DNA from: RBC038 sp041390625
GTDB lineage: Bacteria > Chloroflexota > Dehalococcoidia > UBA2979
Direction of reading: 5' to 3'
NCBI GenBank assembly: GCA_041390625.1
Contig: JAWKPM010000004.1
Location: forward strand, 198,787 to 262,786
DNA: 64,000 nucleotides
How positions within the stretch are numbered: position 1 is the first letter of the stretch; the number at the start of each line of letters is the position of its first letter. Made by a program: the position numbers and the translations under genes. Shown here piece by piece: positions 18,293 through 25,386 of this stretch. The notes beneath the pieces are model-generated. The model worked only from the letters and a program-made list of their open reading frames with translations. It was not told the DNA's origin and did no database searches.

Positions 18293-19098
18293 GCGGCAGC
18301 CGCCTGAGTGGCCATCTCGGCCTCTTCGTCATCGCCCTTCGAGCGGTGACCGGGGGGCAGGAACGCTTCGAGCTTCTCCTTCACAATGCGCGGGTTGTCG
18401 CCGGACTGGATGGCGAGGATGCCCTCGAGGATCATCTCGCGGACGACGCGCTCCTCGGCAGAGCGGAACTTCAGCTTCTCGGCGATCGGCAGGAACAGGA
18501 CGTTGGCCGCACCCACGCCGTAGAACGTGGCGACGAAGGCCGTCGCGATGCCGTGACCGAGCTCCGAGGGGTCACCACCGAGGTGCGAGAGCACGGTGAT
18601 GAGGCCCATGACGGCGCCGAGCACGCCGAGGGTCGGCGCGAAGCCGCCGGCGGCCTCGAAGACCTTGGCGTTCTCGCGGTGACGGCGCGACAGGGAGTCG
18701 ATGTCGATCTCCATGATGGCGCGCAGGGCCTCGGGGTCCGTGCCGTCAATCATGAGCATGAGACCCTTGCGGGCGAAGGCGTCGTCGACGGACTGGGCCT
18801 CTTCCTCGAGCGACAGGAGCCCCTCGCGGCGGGCCTTGTCGGCCATGCTCACGAGCTCCTTCGCCATGTGGTTGGCGTGGACGGAGAGCTTGTTGAAGAG
18901 CGCGGCCATGGACGCGGCGGGCGTCCGCAGGATCTGCTCCAGCGGGAACGCCATGAAGGTGGCACCGAAGGTGCCCACGATGACGATCATGAAGCCAGGG
19001 ATGTTGATGAGGCCGCCGATGGCCCCACCCTCGATCATGTAGCCGCCGAGAATGCCGGCGGCCGCCAGCCCCAGACCGATGATCAGCGCGAGATCCAC
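18289..19098 (-). CDS. motA: Flagellar stator protein MotA
   Basis: A 269-residue stator subunit with four membrane segments. The start is MDLALIIGLGLAAAGILGGY, followed by the conserved INIPGFMIVIVGTFGATFMA. The cytoplasmic loop contains charged helices that touch FliG, and the last two helices include GGFAPTLGVLGAVMGLITVL. GTG start, 12 bases after flbD. Confidence 0.95.
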   Translation of the reverse strand: MDLALIIGLGLAAAGILGGYMIEGGAIGGLINIPGFMIVIVGTFGATFMAFPLEQILRTPAASMAALFNKLSVHANHMAKELVSMADKARREGLLSLEEEAQSVDDAFARKGLMLMIDGTDPEALRAIMEIDIDSLSRRHRENAKVFEAAGGFAPTLGVLGAVMGLITVLSHLGGDPSELGHGIATAFVATFYGVGAANVLFLPIAEKLKFRSAEERVVREMILEGILAIQSGDNPRIVKEKLEAFLPPGHRSKGDDEEAEMATQAAAA

Positions 19099-19110
19099 GT
19101 CTGGCCCTGA

Positions 19111-19332
19111 CTAGCCGTCGACGACTTTGAGGTGGCCGTACCCGGTGGACGGTCCCCCAATGAGACGGCGGTACTCGATGATGCGGTCGACGACATCGCG
19201 TTCCGGCTCCCGCACGACGTACGAGTTGCCGTTGATGAGCACGATGTGCGTGTCGGGCGTGCTCTGGACGCTCTGAATGAACTCCGCGTTCACGTAGAGC
19301 TCGCTGCCGTCGAGGCGCGTTACGCGAATCAC
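19111..19332 (-). CDS. flbD: FlbD/SwrD flagellar protein
   Basis: A 73-residue protein of the FlbD (SwrD, YlzI) family, which raises motor power in Bacillus. Family features are IRVTRLDGSELYVNAEFIQS near the start and LINGNSYVVREPERDVVDRI. I place the start at the GTG at 19,332, preceded by GGAGG six bases upstream, because the longer open frame gives an unrelated basic N-terminus. It is the first gene of the large flagellar operon. Confidence 0.88.
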   Translation of the reverse strand: MIRVTRLDGSELYVNAEFIQSVQSTPDTHIVLINGNSYVVREPERDVVDRIIEYRRLIGGPSTGYGHLKVVDG

Positions 19333-19443
19333 CGGCGACCTCCACGGACAGCCCAGGCGCGGCCTTCGAAAGCCACGCGAGGCCATTGTTCCGCGGGCCT
19401 TGATTGACCCGTATCGGGAATCTGCCGGGGGTGTGGGGGGAGT

Positions 19444-19462
19444 TCCCCTCAACTCGAGGGGA
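19444..19462 (-). terminator. Hairpin between the receiver gene and flbD
   Basis: TCCCCTC and GAGGGGA form a perfect 7-bp stem around a five-base loop, located between the CheY-like gene and flbD. There is no run of T after it on either strand, so it may be a weak terminator or an RNA-processing structure. Confidence 0.35.
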
Positions 19463-19473
19463 GGGGGCGACGC

Positions 19474-19890
19474 CTAGGTGGCGTCGGTCCCGCGCGCGGC
19501 CTCGAGCTCCGCGCTGATCGCCTCGTTGAGAGCGGCAACGGTGAAGGGCTTCGGAAGGAAGCGGTTGGCGCCGGTGTCGAGGACCTCGCGAGCCTGCACG
19601 TCGTCGCTGTACGCAGACATGACGACGACGCGGATGCCGCTCCAGATTGGGTGGTGACGGATCGCCGAGATCACGTGCATGCCGTCGAGGCGCGGCATGC
19701 GGAGGTCGAGGAGGGCGAGATCGATGCGCGGCTCGCGGGTGAGGGCGGTGATCGCCTCTTCGCCGTCCGCGCAGAGCACGGTGCGGTAGCCGCCGGTGCG
19801 CAGCACGAGCGCGACCATGTCGCGCACGGGCGCTTCGTCCTCGGCGACGAGGATCACAGGCAACTCGGCCGGATCGCCTGCCGAGGTCAT
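19474..19890 (-). CDS. Stand-alone receiver-domain response regulator (CheY-like)
   Basis: A 138-residue protein consisting of one receiver domain. The acidic pocket is AEDEA near residue 17, the phosphorylated Asp is D62 (LLDLRMP), the switch residue is S92 (MSAYSDD) and the Lys is K114 (PKPF). It has no output domain. It could be a CheY for the FliM N-terminal peptide, but it lacks surrounding che genes, so that is an inference. Same strand as, and 141 bases upstream of, flbD. Confidence 0.85.
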   Translation of the reverse strand: MTSAGDPAELPVILVAEDEAPVRDMVALVLRTGGYRTVLCADGEEAITALTREPRIDLALLDLRMPRLDGMHVISAIRHHPIWSGIRVVVMSAYSDDVQAREVLDTGANRFLPKPFTVAALNEAISAELEAARGTDAT

Positions 19891-19995
19891 TCGGGGCCGT
19901 CCATGGTGGTCATCGGATCATTTGGACGGACGTGGGCGCTCGCGACGCTCGTCGACGGCGGGCGGGACCCGGCGTCGACGAGCGTGGCGACGGTC

Positions 19996-20757
19996 TTAGC
20001 CCGCGCGGCGCGCGGAGTCGTCCTGCTCGAGGTCCGGCGACTCGAGGTCGACCAGGCCACGGCGCAGGGCGTAACGGATGAGGTCCGTGCGGTTCTGCGC
20101 GTGCAGCTTGCTCATGATGTGGGCCTTGTGCGCCTCGACAGTCTTCACGGAGATGAAGAGCTCGTCGGCGATGCGCTGGTTCGAGAGGCCCTCGGCGATC
20201 AGCTGAAGCACCTCGCGCTCGCGCGCGGTGAGCAGGTCGTAGCCGGTGCGCGCCTCGGGCTGCTTCGACTGGAGCAGCACCTCGTTGACGGCAATCTCCT
20301 CGGACACGGCCGACGAGAAGTAGGTGTTGCCGCGATGCACGGACTGCACGGCGAGCACGAGCTCGTCGAGCTCCGAGTTCTTCACGACGTAGCCGGACGC
20401 GCCGGCGCGCAGCGCCTGGAGCAGCCGCTCATCCTCGAGGTATGCGGTCAGGATCAGCACGCGGCAGCCGGGGACGCGCTTCACGATCTGGCGCGTGGCC
20501 TCGATGCCGTTCAGGCCGGGCATGACCATGTCCATCAGCACGACATCCGGGCGGAGCCGCTCGCTGGCCTCGACGGCCTCGCGGCCGTTCGTGGCCTCGC
20601 CCACGACCTCGAGGCCTTCCTGGCCATCGAGGAGCGAGCGGAGCGCCTGCCGCAGCAGCGCGTGGTCGTCGACGACGAGCAGTCGCAGACGGTGGACGCC
20701 GTTGCGGGCGGGCCGCCCGCGCGTGACCGGGGCCATGTCTCGTGAGCGGTCATTCAT
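19996..20757 (-). CDS. NarL/FixJ-family response regulator
   Basis: A 253-residue DNA-binding regulator. The receiver domain has DDHALLRQAL, phospho-Asp D76 (VVLMDMVMPG) and VVKNS around the conserved Lys. The C-terminal LuxR-type helix-turn-helix contains LTAREREVLQLIAEGLSNQR and ISVKTVEAHKAHIMSKL. A 24-residue basic tail precedes the receiver domain and a later start is possible. No histidine kinase is adjacent. Its place upstream of the flagellar operon suggests a DegU-like role, which is inferred. Confidence 0.85.
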   Translation of the reverse strand: MNDRSRDMAPVTRGRPARNGVHRLRLLVVDDHALLRQALRSLLDGQEGLEVVGEATNGREAVEASERLRPDVVLMDMVMPGLNGIEATRQIVKRVPGCRVLILTAYLEDERLLQALRAGASGYVVKNSELDELVLAVQSVHRGNTYFSSAVSEEIAVNEVLLQSKQPEARTGYDLLTAREREVLQLIAEGLSNQRIADELFISVKTVEAHKAHIMSKLHAQNRTDLIRYALRRGLVDLESPDLEQDDSARRAG

Positions 20758-20864
20758 GGGGAGTGCGCCTTCCAGATGCCCGCCGATTTGTCAGCATAAC
20801 GCGGTTTACTGATTCCGGGCGCTGGTCGGCGGAGGCGGGCCCGCCGGAGCACCCGTTGGCGGGC

Positions 20865-21116
20865 TTACGCGGAGAGCCGCTCGACGTAGGCCGAGCTCGC
20901 GGTGAGCTCGCGGTAGTCGTCGAAGCGCTGCGTCGACTCCGGCGAACCGGGGAACCGGCGCGCCTCGCCGCAGCGGCGGCACGAGCCGTCGACCCAGCCG
21001 TTGGAGGGCTCACCGAGCATCCAGTGATGGACGCAAGACGGTGGCTCGGTCGGAACCTGCACGGCAGCCGCGAGGTCGCTCCTCGACCGGCCGAATCCTC
21101 GACGCACCTGGCTCAT
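20865..21116 (-). CDS. Small Cys/His zinc-site protein
   Basis: An 83-residue protein. The core is CVHHWMLGEPSNGWVDGSCRRCGEARRF, given here as Cys-x-His-His-Trp at about residue 29 followed by Cys-x2-Cys about 18 residues on; these residues could bind zinc. The rest is polar with a helical C-terminus. I chose the ATG at 21,116 because AAGGA lies seven bases upstream; the open frame continues further but encodes nothing recognisable. Function unknown. The leader has alternative hairpins (see separate entry). Confidence 0.6.
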   Translation of the reverse strand: MSQVRRGFGRSRSDLAAAVQVPTEPPSCVHHWMLGEPSNGWVDGSCRRCGEARRFPGSPESTQRFDDYRELTASSAYVERLSA

Positions 21117-21120
21117 GTCG

Positions 21121-21170
21121 CTGTCCTTGCAACTGCCGCACACGCCTGTCGTGTGGCGATGGGGACAGGC
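21121..21170 (-). promoter_or_regulatory. Leader with mutually exclusive hairpins upstream of the small zinc-site gene
   Basis: On the minus strand GCCTGTC (21,170-21,164) can pair with GACAGGC (21,150-21,144), 7 bp. The overlapping CTGTCC (21,168-21,163) can instead pair with GGACAG (21,126-21,121), which covers the ribosome-binding site AAGGA. A third hairpin, CACACG with CGTGTG (21,155-21,139), excludes the first pairing. This is the layout of an RNA switch or thermosensor; no known aptamer class was recognised. Confidence 0.4.
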
Positions 21171-21274
21171 TAGGTGCGAGGGGTACGTGAGGCCGTAGGG
21201 GAATGCCCGCATTTCGAGCGATCCGCGCCCCGCAAGGCAGGGAGACCCCCGCCGCACCTCGGCGTTCCGCGTCC

Positions 21275-21302
21275 CTCATCCATTCGGGCGGGCGACCGAT
21301 GA
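21275..21302 (+). promoter_or_regulatory. Possible sigma-28-type promoter of the HD-GYP gene
   Basis: CTCAT, 15 bases, then ACCGATGA. The -10-like part is identical to the candidate upstream of flagellin 1 (36,509-36,516) and close to the sigma-28 consensus GCCGATAA. The -35 part is weak. It lies 33 bases before the GTG start. Confidence 0.3.
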
Positions 21303-21335
21303 TCGAGGGGATGGCTCGAGAGGGCGAGGTTCGTC

Positions 21336-22439
21336 GTGGCCGAGCGTGCGTCGGAAGCGTGGAGTGGATCCCCCGCCGGGGATCGCCTCGGCGTGGGCGC
21401 GCGCCGGCAGCGGTCGTTTGCCGGCTACTTCTCCATCAGCCGCGAGCTGGTCGCCCCCGACGAGGCAGCGGGGGTGGACCTGCACATCGACGTCGGCGGG
21501 CGGCTAGTGCTGTACCGGTCTCGCGCGCAGCAAGTCGATGCGGCCTCGATGGAGAAGCTGCGGCGGCGCCAGGTCGACGAGTTCTGGATCGAGACCGAGG
21601 ACGCCGACGCGTACGCGTCGCACCTGGTCGACCGCGCGAGCGTGCTCCTCGAGGGGGCGCCGTCAGCGGAGGCGCGGGCCTCGATCCTGCGCGGCGCGGC
21701 ACGGGCCTCGGTGCAGCTCGCGTTTCGACACATCGAGCAGACGGGGTCGTACGAGGGGGTGCGACGCACTGCCGAGCTCACGGTCGAGCACGTGGTCTCA
21801 GACCCGGCCTTCATGCCTCAACTGATCGAATTCGTCGGGGAGCAGGACCTGCTGCTGACGCGCGCCACCAACACGGCGGCCTACGCGATCGCCCTCGGGG
21901 CACGGCAGCAGACGTTCAGCGACCAGCAGCTGCACGACCTCGGCGTCGGGGCGCTGATGCACGACCTGGGCCTCGTGCCGCTATCGAGCGCCCTCGATAC
22001 GAGCGCGCCGCTGTCCGAGGTCGAGCAGCGGATGGCGGATCGCCACGGCAAGCGCGGATACGACTCGATGGTGCGGGCGGGGGTCGAGAACTCGACGGTC
22101 CTCGAGATCGTGCGTGACCACCACGGGACAGAGACGGGGGAGCTACCGTCGCTGCCCGCGCAGGTCGTGGCGCTGGCGGACCTGTTCGACGACCTGACGA
22201 ACCGCCCGGGGGCGGCCGTCGGCCCGTTCGCCGCGCTGTATCAGATGCGAGCGGCGAGCGGCCGGGCGTTCTCCACCGAGCTCCTGCGAGACTTCGTGCT
22301 GATGCTCGGCGGCGTGCCGGTCATCAACCCGGACAGCCCGGTGGCGTCCGTGTCACGACGGACGGCCCGAATGCCCGAGCGAGACGGGAGCGGCCAGCCC
22401 CGCCCGGGCGAGGGACGAACGACGGGCTCCGCCTCTTAG
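21336..22439 (+). CDS. Degenerate HD-GYP-domain protein
   Basis: A 367-residue protein whose C-terminal half follows the HD-GYP fold: LHDLGVGALMHDLGLVPLSS with the HD pair, VEQRMADRHGKRGYDSM, and IVRDHHGTETGELP, then VVALADLFDDLTN. Important residues are altered: the first metal-binding His is replaced (TNTAAYA), and the GYP motif reads GEL. So it may bind rather than hydrolyse c-di-GMP, or have lost activity. The N-terminal 150 residues are a divergent sensor-like region. GTG start with GAGG upstream. Confidence 0.75.
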   Translation: MAERASEAWSGSPAGDRLGVGARRQRSFAGYFSISRELVAPDEAAGVDLHIDVGGRLVLYRSRAQQVDAASMEKLRRRQVDEFWIETEDADAYASHLVDRASVLLEGAPSAEARASILRGAARASVQLAFRHIEQTGSYEGVRRTAELTVEHVVSDPAFMPQLIEFVGEQDLLLTRATNTAAYAIALGARQQTFSDQQLHDLGVGALMHDLGLVPLSSALDTSAPLSEVEQRMADRHGKRGYDSMVRAGVENSTVLEIVRDHHGTETGELPSLPAQVVALADLFDDLTNRPGAAVGPFAALYQMRAASGRAFSTELLRDFVLMLGGVPVINPDSPVASVSRRTARMPERDGSGQPRPGEGRTTGSAS

Positions 22440-22648
22440 AGGCGGAGCTTGCCGTGCGAGGGCTGGCGGCGGCGCTGCTTGCCGGCGGCCAGGCGCTCCT
22501 CCTCGAGGAGCTCGGCCGGGTCGGCCTTCTGGGCCTCGTGGACGTAGCCACAGGCGATGCAGGAGCCGAACTTCCCGTACCAGTCGTCCTCGATAATCAT
22601 GAGGCCACGGCAGCGGGGACAGTTCTTCGGGGGGGCACTGCTGATCAT
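22436..22648 (-). CDS. Small zinc-ribbon protein under c-di-AMP riboswitch control
   Basis: A 70-residue protein with a CPRC...CIAC zinc ribbon (Cys pairs at about residues 10-13 and 30-33) and a charged helical tail ending in basic residues (KQRRRQPSHGKLRL). I do not recognise a family. It is the only gene downstream of a c-di-AMP riboswitch and overlaps the end of the convergent HD-GYP gene by four bases. The ribosome-binding site GAGG (22,658-22,655) can pair with CCTC (22,670-22,667), which suggests translational control. Confidence 0.7.
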   Translation of the reverse strand: MISSAPPKNCPRCRGLMIIEDDWYGKFGSCIACGYVHEAQKADPAELLEEERLAAGKQRRRQPSHGKLRL

Positions 22649-22673
22649 GACATACCTCTAACGGGGGAGGCGC

Positions 22674-22692
22674 GACCGGTCTCCCACCGGTC
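22674..22692 (-). promoter_or_regulatory. Expression-platform hairpin of the c-di-AMP riboswitch
   Basis: GACCGGT and ACCGGTC form a perfect 7-bp stem with a five-base loop between the aptamer and the start codon. No T-run follows, so a translational rather than a termination mechanism is more likely. Confidence 0.5.
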
Positions 22693-22835
22693 GTAGGCCT
22701 GCCGCGTTCTGCCGCCGGGGTTAGCTGACGGGTTCGGGCCGCGCAGGGTAGCCCGCCCTCCGAAGAGGGTTCACCCCAATAGTTGGGTCCCCCGGTCGAC
22801 CGCCGGTTGTCCGACGGCCAATTAGGCAGGGCGCC
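22690..22835 (-). promoter_or_regulatory. c-di-AMP riboswitch (ydaO/yuaA class)
   Basis: The minus strand carries the conserved elements of this class in the right order: GGGGGACCCA (22,792-22,783), TTGGGGTGAAC (22,778-22,768) and GAACCCGTCAGCTAACC (22,735-22,719). CCTGCC (22,829-22,824) and GGCAGG (22,703-22,698) can close the aptamer as P1. The last element matches the ydaO consensus almost base for base. It lies in a leader of about 225 bases in front of the zinc-ribbon gene. Confidence 0.85.
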
Positions 22836-22881
22836 AAGGGCGCCAATCACATTCACGAGGTATTCGTGATTGTGACGACAA

Positions 22882-22909
22882 GAGCATACGGGCAGATCGA
22901 GGCCTGTCA
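22882..22909 (-). promoter_or_regulatory. Sigma-70-type promoter of the c-di-AMP riboswitch transcript
   Basis: TTGACA (22,909-22,904), 16-base spacer, TATGCT (22,887-22,882) on the minus strand. A start site near 22,875 would place the whole aptamer in the leader. Confidence 0.6.
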
Positions 22910-22937
22910 ACCCACCCCGACCGCGCTTGTTATCCGG

Positions 22938-23699
22938 TCAGATCGCCTTTGCCACACAGACGATTTCGGTCGAGAGGGGTCCGAACGGCTCCCCGAAGAA
23001 GTCGCCCTCGAGGCGCTCGATCGCGAAGCCGGTGCGCGCGAGCAGATGCTCGAGCTCATGGCGGTAGATGTAGCGCAGACGGATCTCGACGCGCTGGGGG
23101 CGGCCGTCGCCGGACGGCAGCAGCATAGTGGAGTCGACGCGCTGGCCGCTGGTCTCGTAGCGGTGCTGCTGCTCGCCGCCGCCGGGCCTCGGCTCCCACT
23201 CTTCGTCGCCTCGATTGAGCCAGTCCGCGATCTTCGCGATATCGGGGTTGAAGACGTTGAGGGCGAGGCGGCCGCCGGGCTCGAGGGCGGCGCGACAGGC
23301 CTCGAGGGTGGCGAGCTGGTCCTCGGTTGTGAGGTTGTGGAGGAAGGCGCGGTAGGGAATCGTCACCAGGCGGACCGGTCGGGCGAGCGCAAAGCGACGC
23401 ATGTCCGCCTGCGCCAGCGCCAGCCCCTCGACGCCCGTCTCGAGCGCCTTGCGGCGTGCGATGACGAGCATCTCGTGCGCGAGGTCGAGGCCGAGGACGG
23501 GCACGCCGGCCGCCGCGATCGGGATCGCGATACGGCCGGTGCCAACGCCGAGCTCGACGACGGGACGACCTGCCTCCTCGGCGTCGGCCTCGAGGGCGAT
23601 GGCGCGGTAGAACTCGACGTCGCCTCGGACGCCCTGAGAGTGGTCGTCGTAGGCCTGGGCGAACTCGGTGTAGAAGGGGTCGACGAGCGGCTCGGTCAT
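22938..23699 (-). CDS. Class I SAM-dependent methyltransferase
   Basis: A 253-residue cytosolic protein with the SAM-binding motif I ELGVGTGRIAIPIAAAG at about residues 46-63, the acidic ribose contact VLGLDLAHEML, and motif LALNVFNPD further on. The substrate cannot be told. It is the last of a three-gene run with two acetyltransferases; the acetyltransferase stop overlaps its ATG. Confidence 0.8.
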   Translation of the reverse strand: MTEPLVDPFYTEFAQAYDDHSQGVRGDVEFYRAIALEADAEEAGRPVVELGVGTGRIAIPIAAAGVPVLGLDLAHEMLVIARRKALETGVEGLALAQADMRRFALARPVRLVTIPYRAFLHNLTTEDQLATLEACRAALEPGGRLALNVFNPDIAKIADWLNRGDEEWEPRPGGGEQQHRYETSGQRVDSTMLLPSGDGRPQRVEIRLRYIYRHELEHLLARTGFAIERLEGDFFGEPFGPLSTEIVCVAKAI

Positions 23700-24286
23700 G
23701 TCGGCCTCGATGGTGAGTCTAAGGCGAGGCGCTCGGCCTCGCGAATCTCGAACTCCTCGCGCAGGAGGCCCATGACCAGCGTGTCGTAGTAGCGGCCGCC
23801 GGCGTAGCGACGCTGGCGCAGCCGCCCCTCGAGGACGAAGCCCACCTTCTCGTAGGAGCGTCGGGCGCGCGGGTTGTACTCGTACGTGTAGAGCTCGATG
23901 CGGTTCAGGTCGAGGTCCTCGAAGGCATAGCGGCAGAGGGTGCGCATGGCGTCCTCGCCGTAGCCGCGGTTCCAGTACTCGCGTTCGCCGATGAGGATGC
24001 CGACCTCGCCCCAGCGCGCGATCGCGTCAAGCTCGCGCAATGTGATCGTGCCGATGAGGACGGGCGCGGGGCCGTCCACCGCCTCGATGGCGAGGTGAAC
24101 GCCGTGCTCCCAGTCGTTGACGGCCCACTGCGTGCGGATCGTCTCCTCCTCGGCAGCGAGCGACCACTGGAAGGGGGCGCCGCCGAGGAAGCGGATGACC
24201 TCGACGTCGTTCACCCAGCGCTGGTAGGTCGCCGCGTCCTCGACGGCGCGCGGTCGCAGCCGGACGCGATCACCCTCGAGGTACAT
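23696..24286 (-). CDS. GNAT-family acetyltransferase (RimJ-like), copy 2
   Basis: A 196-residue protein starting MYLEGDRVRLRPRAVEDAAT, with the acetyl-CoA loop REYWNRGYGEDAMRTLCRYA and the late ELYTYEYNPRARRSYEKVGF segment typical of RimJ/RimL-type N-acetyltransferases. The ATG at 24,286 has GGAGGT seven bases upstream, so the longer open frame was not used. It overlaps the upstream acetyltransferase by 17 bases and the methyltransferase by four. Confidence 0.82.
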   Translation of the reverse strand: MYLEGDRVRLRPRAVEDAATYQRWVNDVEVIRFLGGAPFQWSLAAEEETIRTQWAVNDWEHGVHLAIEAVDGPAPVLIGTITLRELDAIARWGEVGILIGEREYWNRGYGEDAMRTLCRYAFEDLDLNRIELYTYEYNPRARRSYEKVGFVLEGRLRQRRYAGGRYYDTLVMGLLREEFEIREAERLALDSPSRPT

Positions 24287-24854
24287 CGCCCACCTCCTCG
24301 GCTGCGCCGTACAGGGCATCGAAGCGCGCCCGGTCGATGCCCATCCGCAGCGTGTCCAGGTAGTAGCCACGGCCTCGATAGGCGGCGGGGAAGCGGCCCT
24401 CGTGCTCGAAGCCGAGGCGCTCGTACAGCGCGATCGCCCTCGTGTGGGGCGCGAAGACATCGAGGTGGACGCGCCGCAGGTTGAGGTCGCGGAAGCCGAA
24501 GGCGAGCAGCGTGCGCAGAGCGTCGAAGCCGTAGCCGCGGCCCCACTGCTCCTTCGCACCGATCATCACGCCGAGCTCGGCCGTGCGGTGGAGCGTGCTG
24601 CCCTCCTGGAGGCCGCAGTTGCCGATGTGCTCGGCGGTGGCCGCGACCTCGATGGCGAACTGGGCGTTCGTGTAGGAGTTCGCCTTCGAAGCGGCCTCGG
24701 CCCAGTCGCGCTCGGCCTGCATCGTCATCGGGTAGCGGAGCGCGAGGTACTCGGTGACCTCGCGGTCGTTCACCCAGCGGTAGGCGCGCGCAGCGTCGCC
24801 GGGCTCGATGGCGCGAAGGCGGGTGGTCTCGCCGAGGAGCATCGGTTCGCTCAC
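24270..24854 (-). CDS. GNAT-family acetyltransferase (RimJ-like), copy 1
   Basis: A 194-residue paralogue of the next gene. It has EQWGRGYGFDALRTLLAFGF as the acetyl-CoA site and HLDVFAPHTRAIALYERLGF. The GTG at 24,854 is only two bases from GAGG, so the ATG at 24,842 (MLLGETTRLRAIEPGD) may be the true start. Substrate unknown. Confidence 0.78.
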   Translation of the reverse strand: MSEPMLLGETTRLRAIEPGDAARAYRWVNDREVTEYLALRYPMTMQAERDWAEAASKANSYTNAQFAIEVAATAEHIGNCGLQEGSTLHRTAELGVMIGAKEQWGRGYGFDALRTLLAFGFRDLNLRRVHLDVFAPHTRAIALYERLGFEHEGRFPAAYRGRGYYLDTLRMGIDRARFDALYGAAEEVGDVPRG

Positions 24855-24874
24855 TTCCTCGATGGCGGCAGATA

Positions 24875-25010
24875 CGAAACCGGCCCGTCTGGTGACGGGC
24901 CGGAGGTTCGCTGTGCCGTGACCGGATGGTCGATGCAGCTAGCCTCCGCCCGCCGGCTTGGCGGTCGAGAGCTGAATCATGGCGACGGCGTAGGCGCTGT
25001 GCTGCATGGT
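24875..25010 (-). ncRNA. Candidate small RNA or leaderless 22-residue peptide transcript
   Basis: A compact unit with its own promoter and terminator, divergent from the cobalamin riboswitch. The predicted start site is at or within three bases of an ATG (25,007) that opens a 22-codon frame, MQHSAYAVAMIQLSTAKPAG plus GG, ending in TAG at 24,939. The first seven bases ATGCAGC pair with GCTGCAT just after that stop (24,939-24,933), and GCCT with AGGC inside, so a structured small RNA is equally possible. No Shine-Dalgarno sequence is present. I recognise neither peptide nor RNA. Confidence 0.35.
24880..24903 (-). terminator. Strong hairpin terminator of the small divergent unit
   Basis: CCGGCCCGTC and GACGGGCCGG form a perfect 10-bp stem with a four-base loop. 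On the minus strand it is followed by TTTCGTATC. It lies downstream of the promoter at 25,017-25,045 and upstream of the acetyltransferase start. Confidence 0.55.
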
Positions 25011-25016
25011 CCGGGC

Positions 25017-25045
25017 AATCTAGGAACGAACGTGATGCCCGTCAA
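25017..25045 (-). promoter_or_regulatory. Promoter of the small divergent unit
   Basis: TTGACG (25,045-25,040), 17-base spacer, TAGATT (25,022-25,017) on the minus strand. The spacing is ideal, and the downstream ATG lies only nine bases after the -10 element. Confidence 0.45.
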
Positions 25046-25089
25046 GTTGGCAGCCGTGCGTGTCGCCTCGTACCGCGCGGGGAGCACGA

Positions 25090-25216
25090 CTGGTATCGTG
25101 CGAGCACTCGACGAGGGTCCGGGGAAGCCGGTGCGAGTCCGGCGCTGTCCCGCAACTGTGTGCGCGCCTCGATGATTCGAGGCAACGCGAGCCAGAGCAC
25201 CGGCCTGCCGTCAGTG
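25090..25216 (+). promoter_or_regulatory. Cobalamin riboswitch
   Basis: The RNA would contain GGGGAAGCCGGTGCGAGTCC, then CTGTCCCGCAACTGTG, and the B12 box GCCAGAGCACCGGCCTGCC (25,191-25,209), the conserved parts of the adenosylcobalamin riboswitch in correct order. It precedes btuC and the whole B12 operon, which should be repressed when cobalamin is plentiful. The expression platform lies between 25,210 and the start of translation, with GAGG at 25,235. Confidence 0.9.
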
Positions 25217-25386
25217 ATGGTGTCACCCGCTTCGCGAGGACGAGGCGATGGCACGCCTGGGCGCGCGAGCCGCGCGGCCCTCGCGTCCCGTCCCACCTCT
25301 CGCGATCCGCGACCGCGAGGGGGCTTTCGCTGGCCGACGTACCGAGCTCCTGGACCGGCAGTGCCGAGACCGCGCGACGTTCGTGG

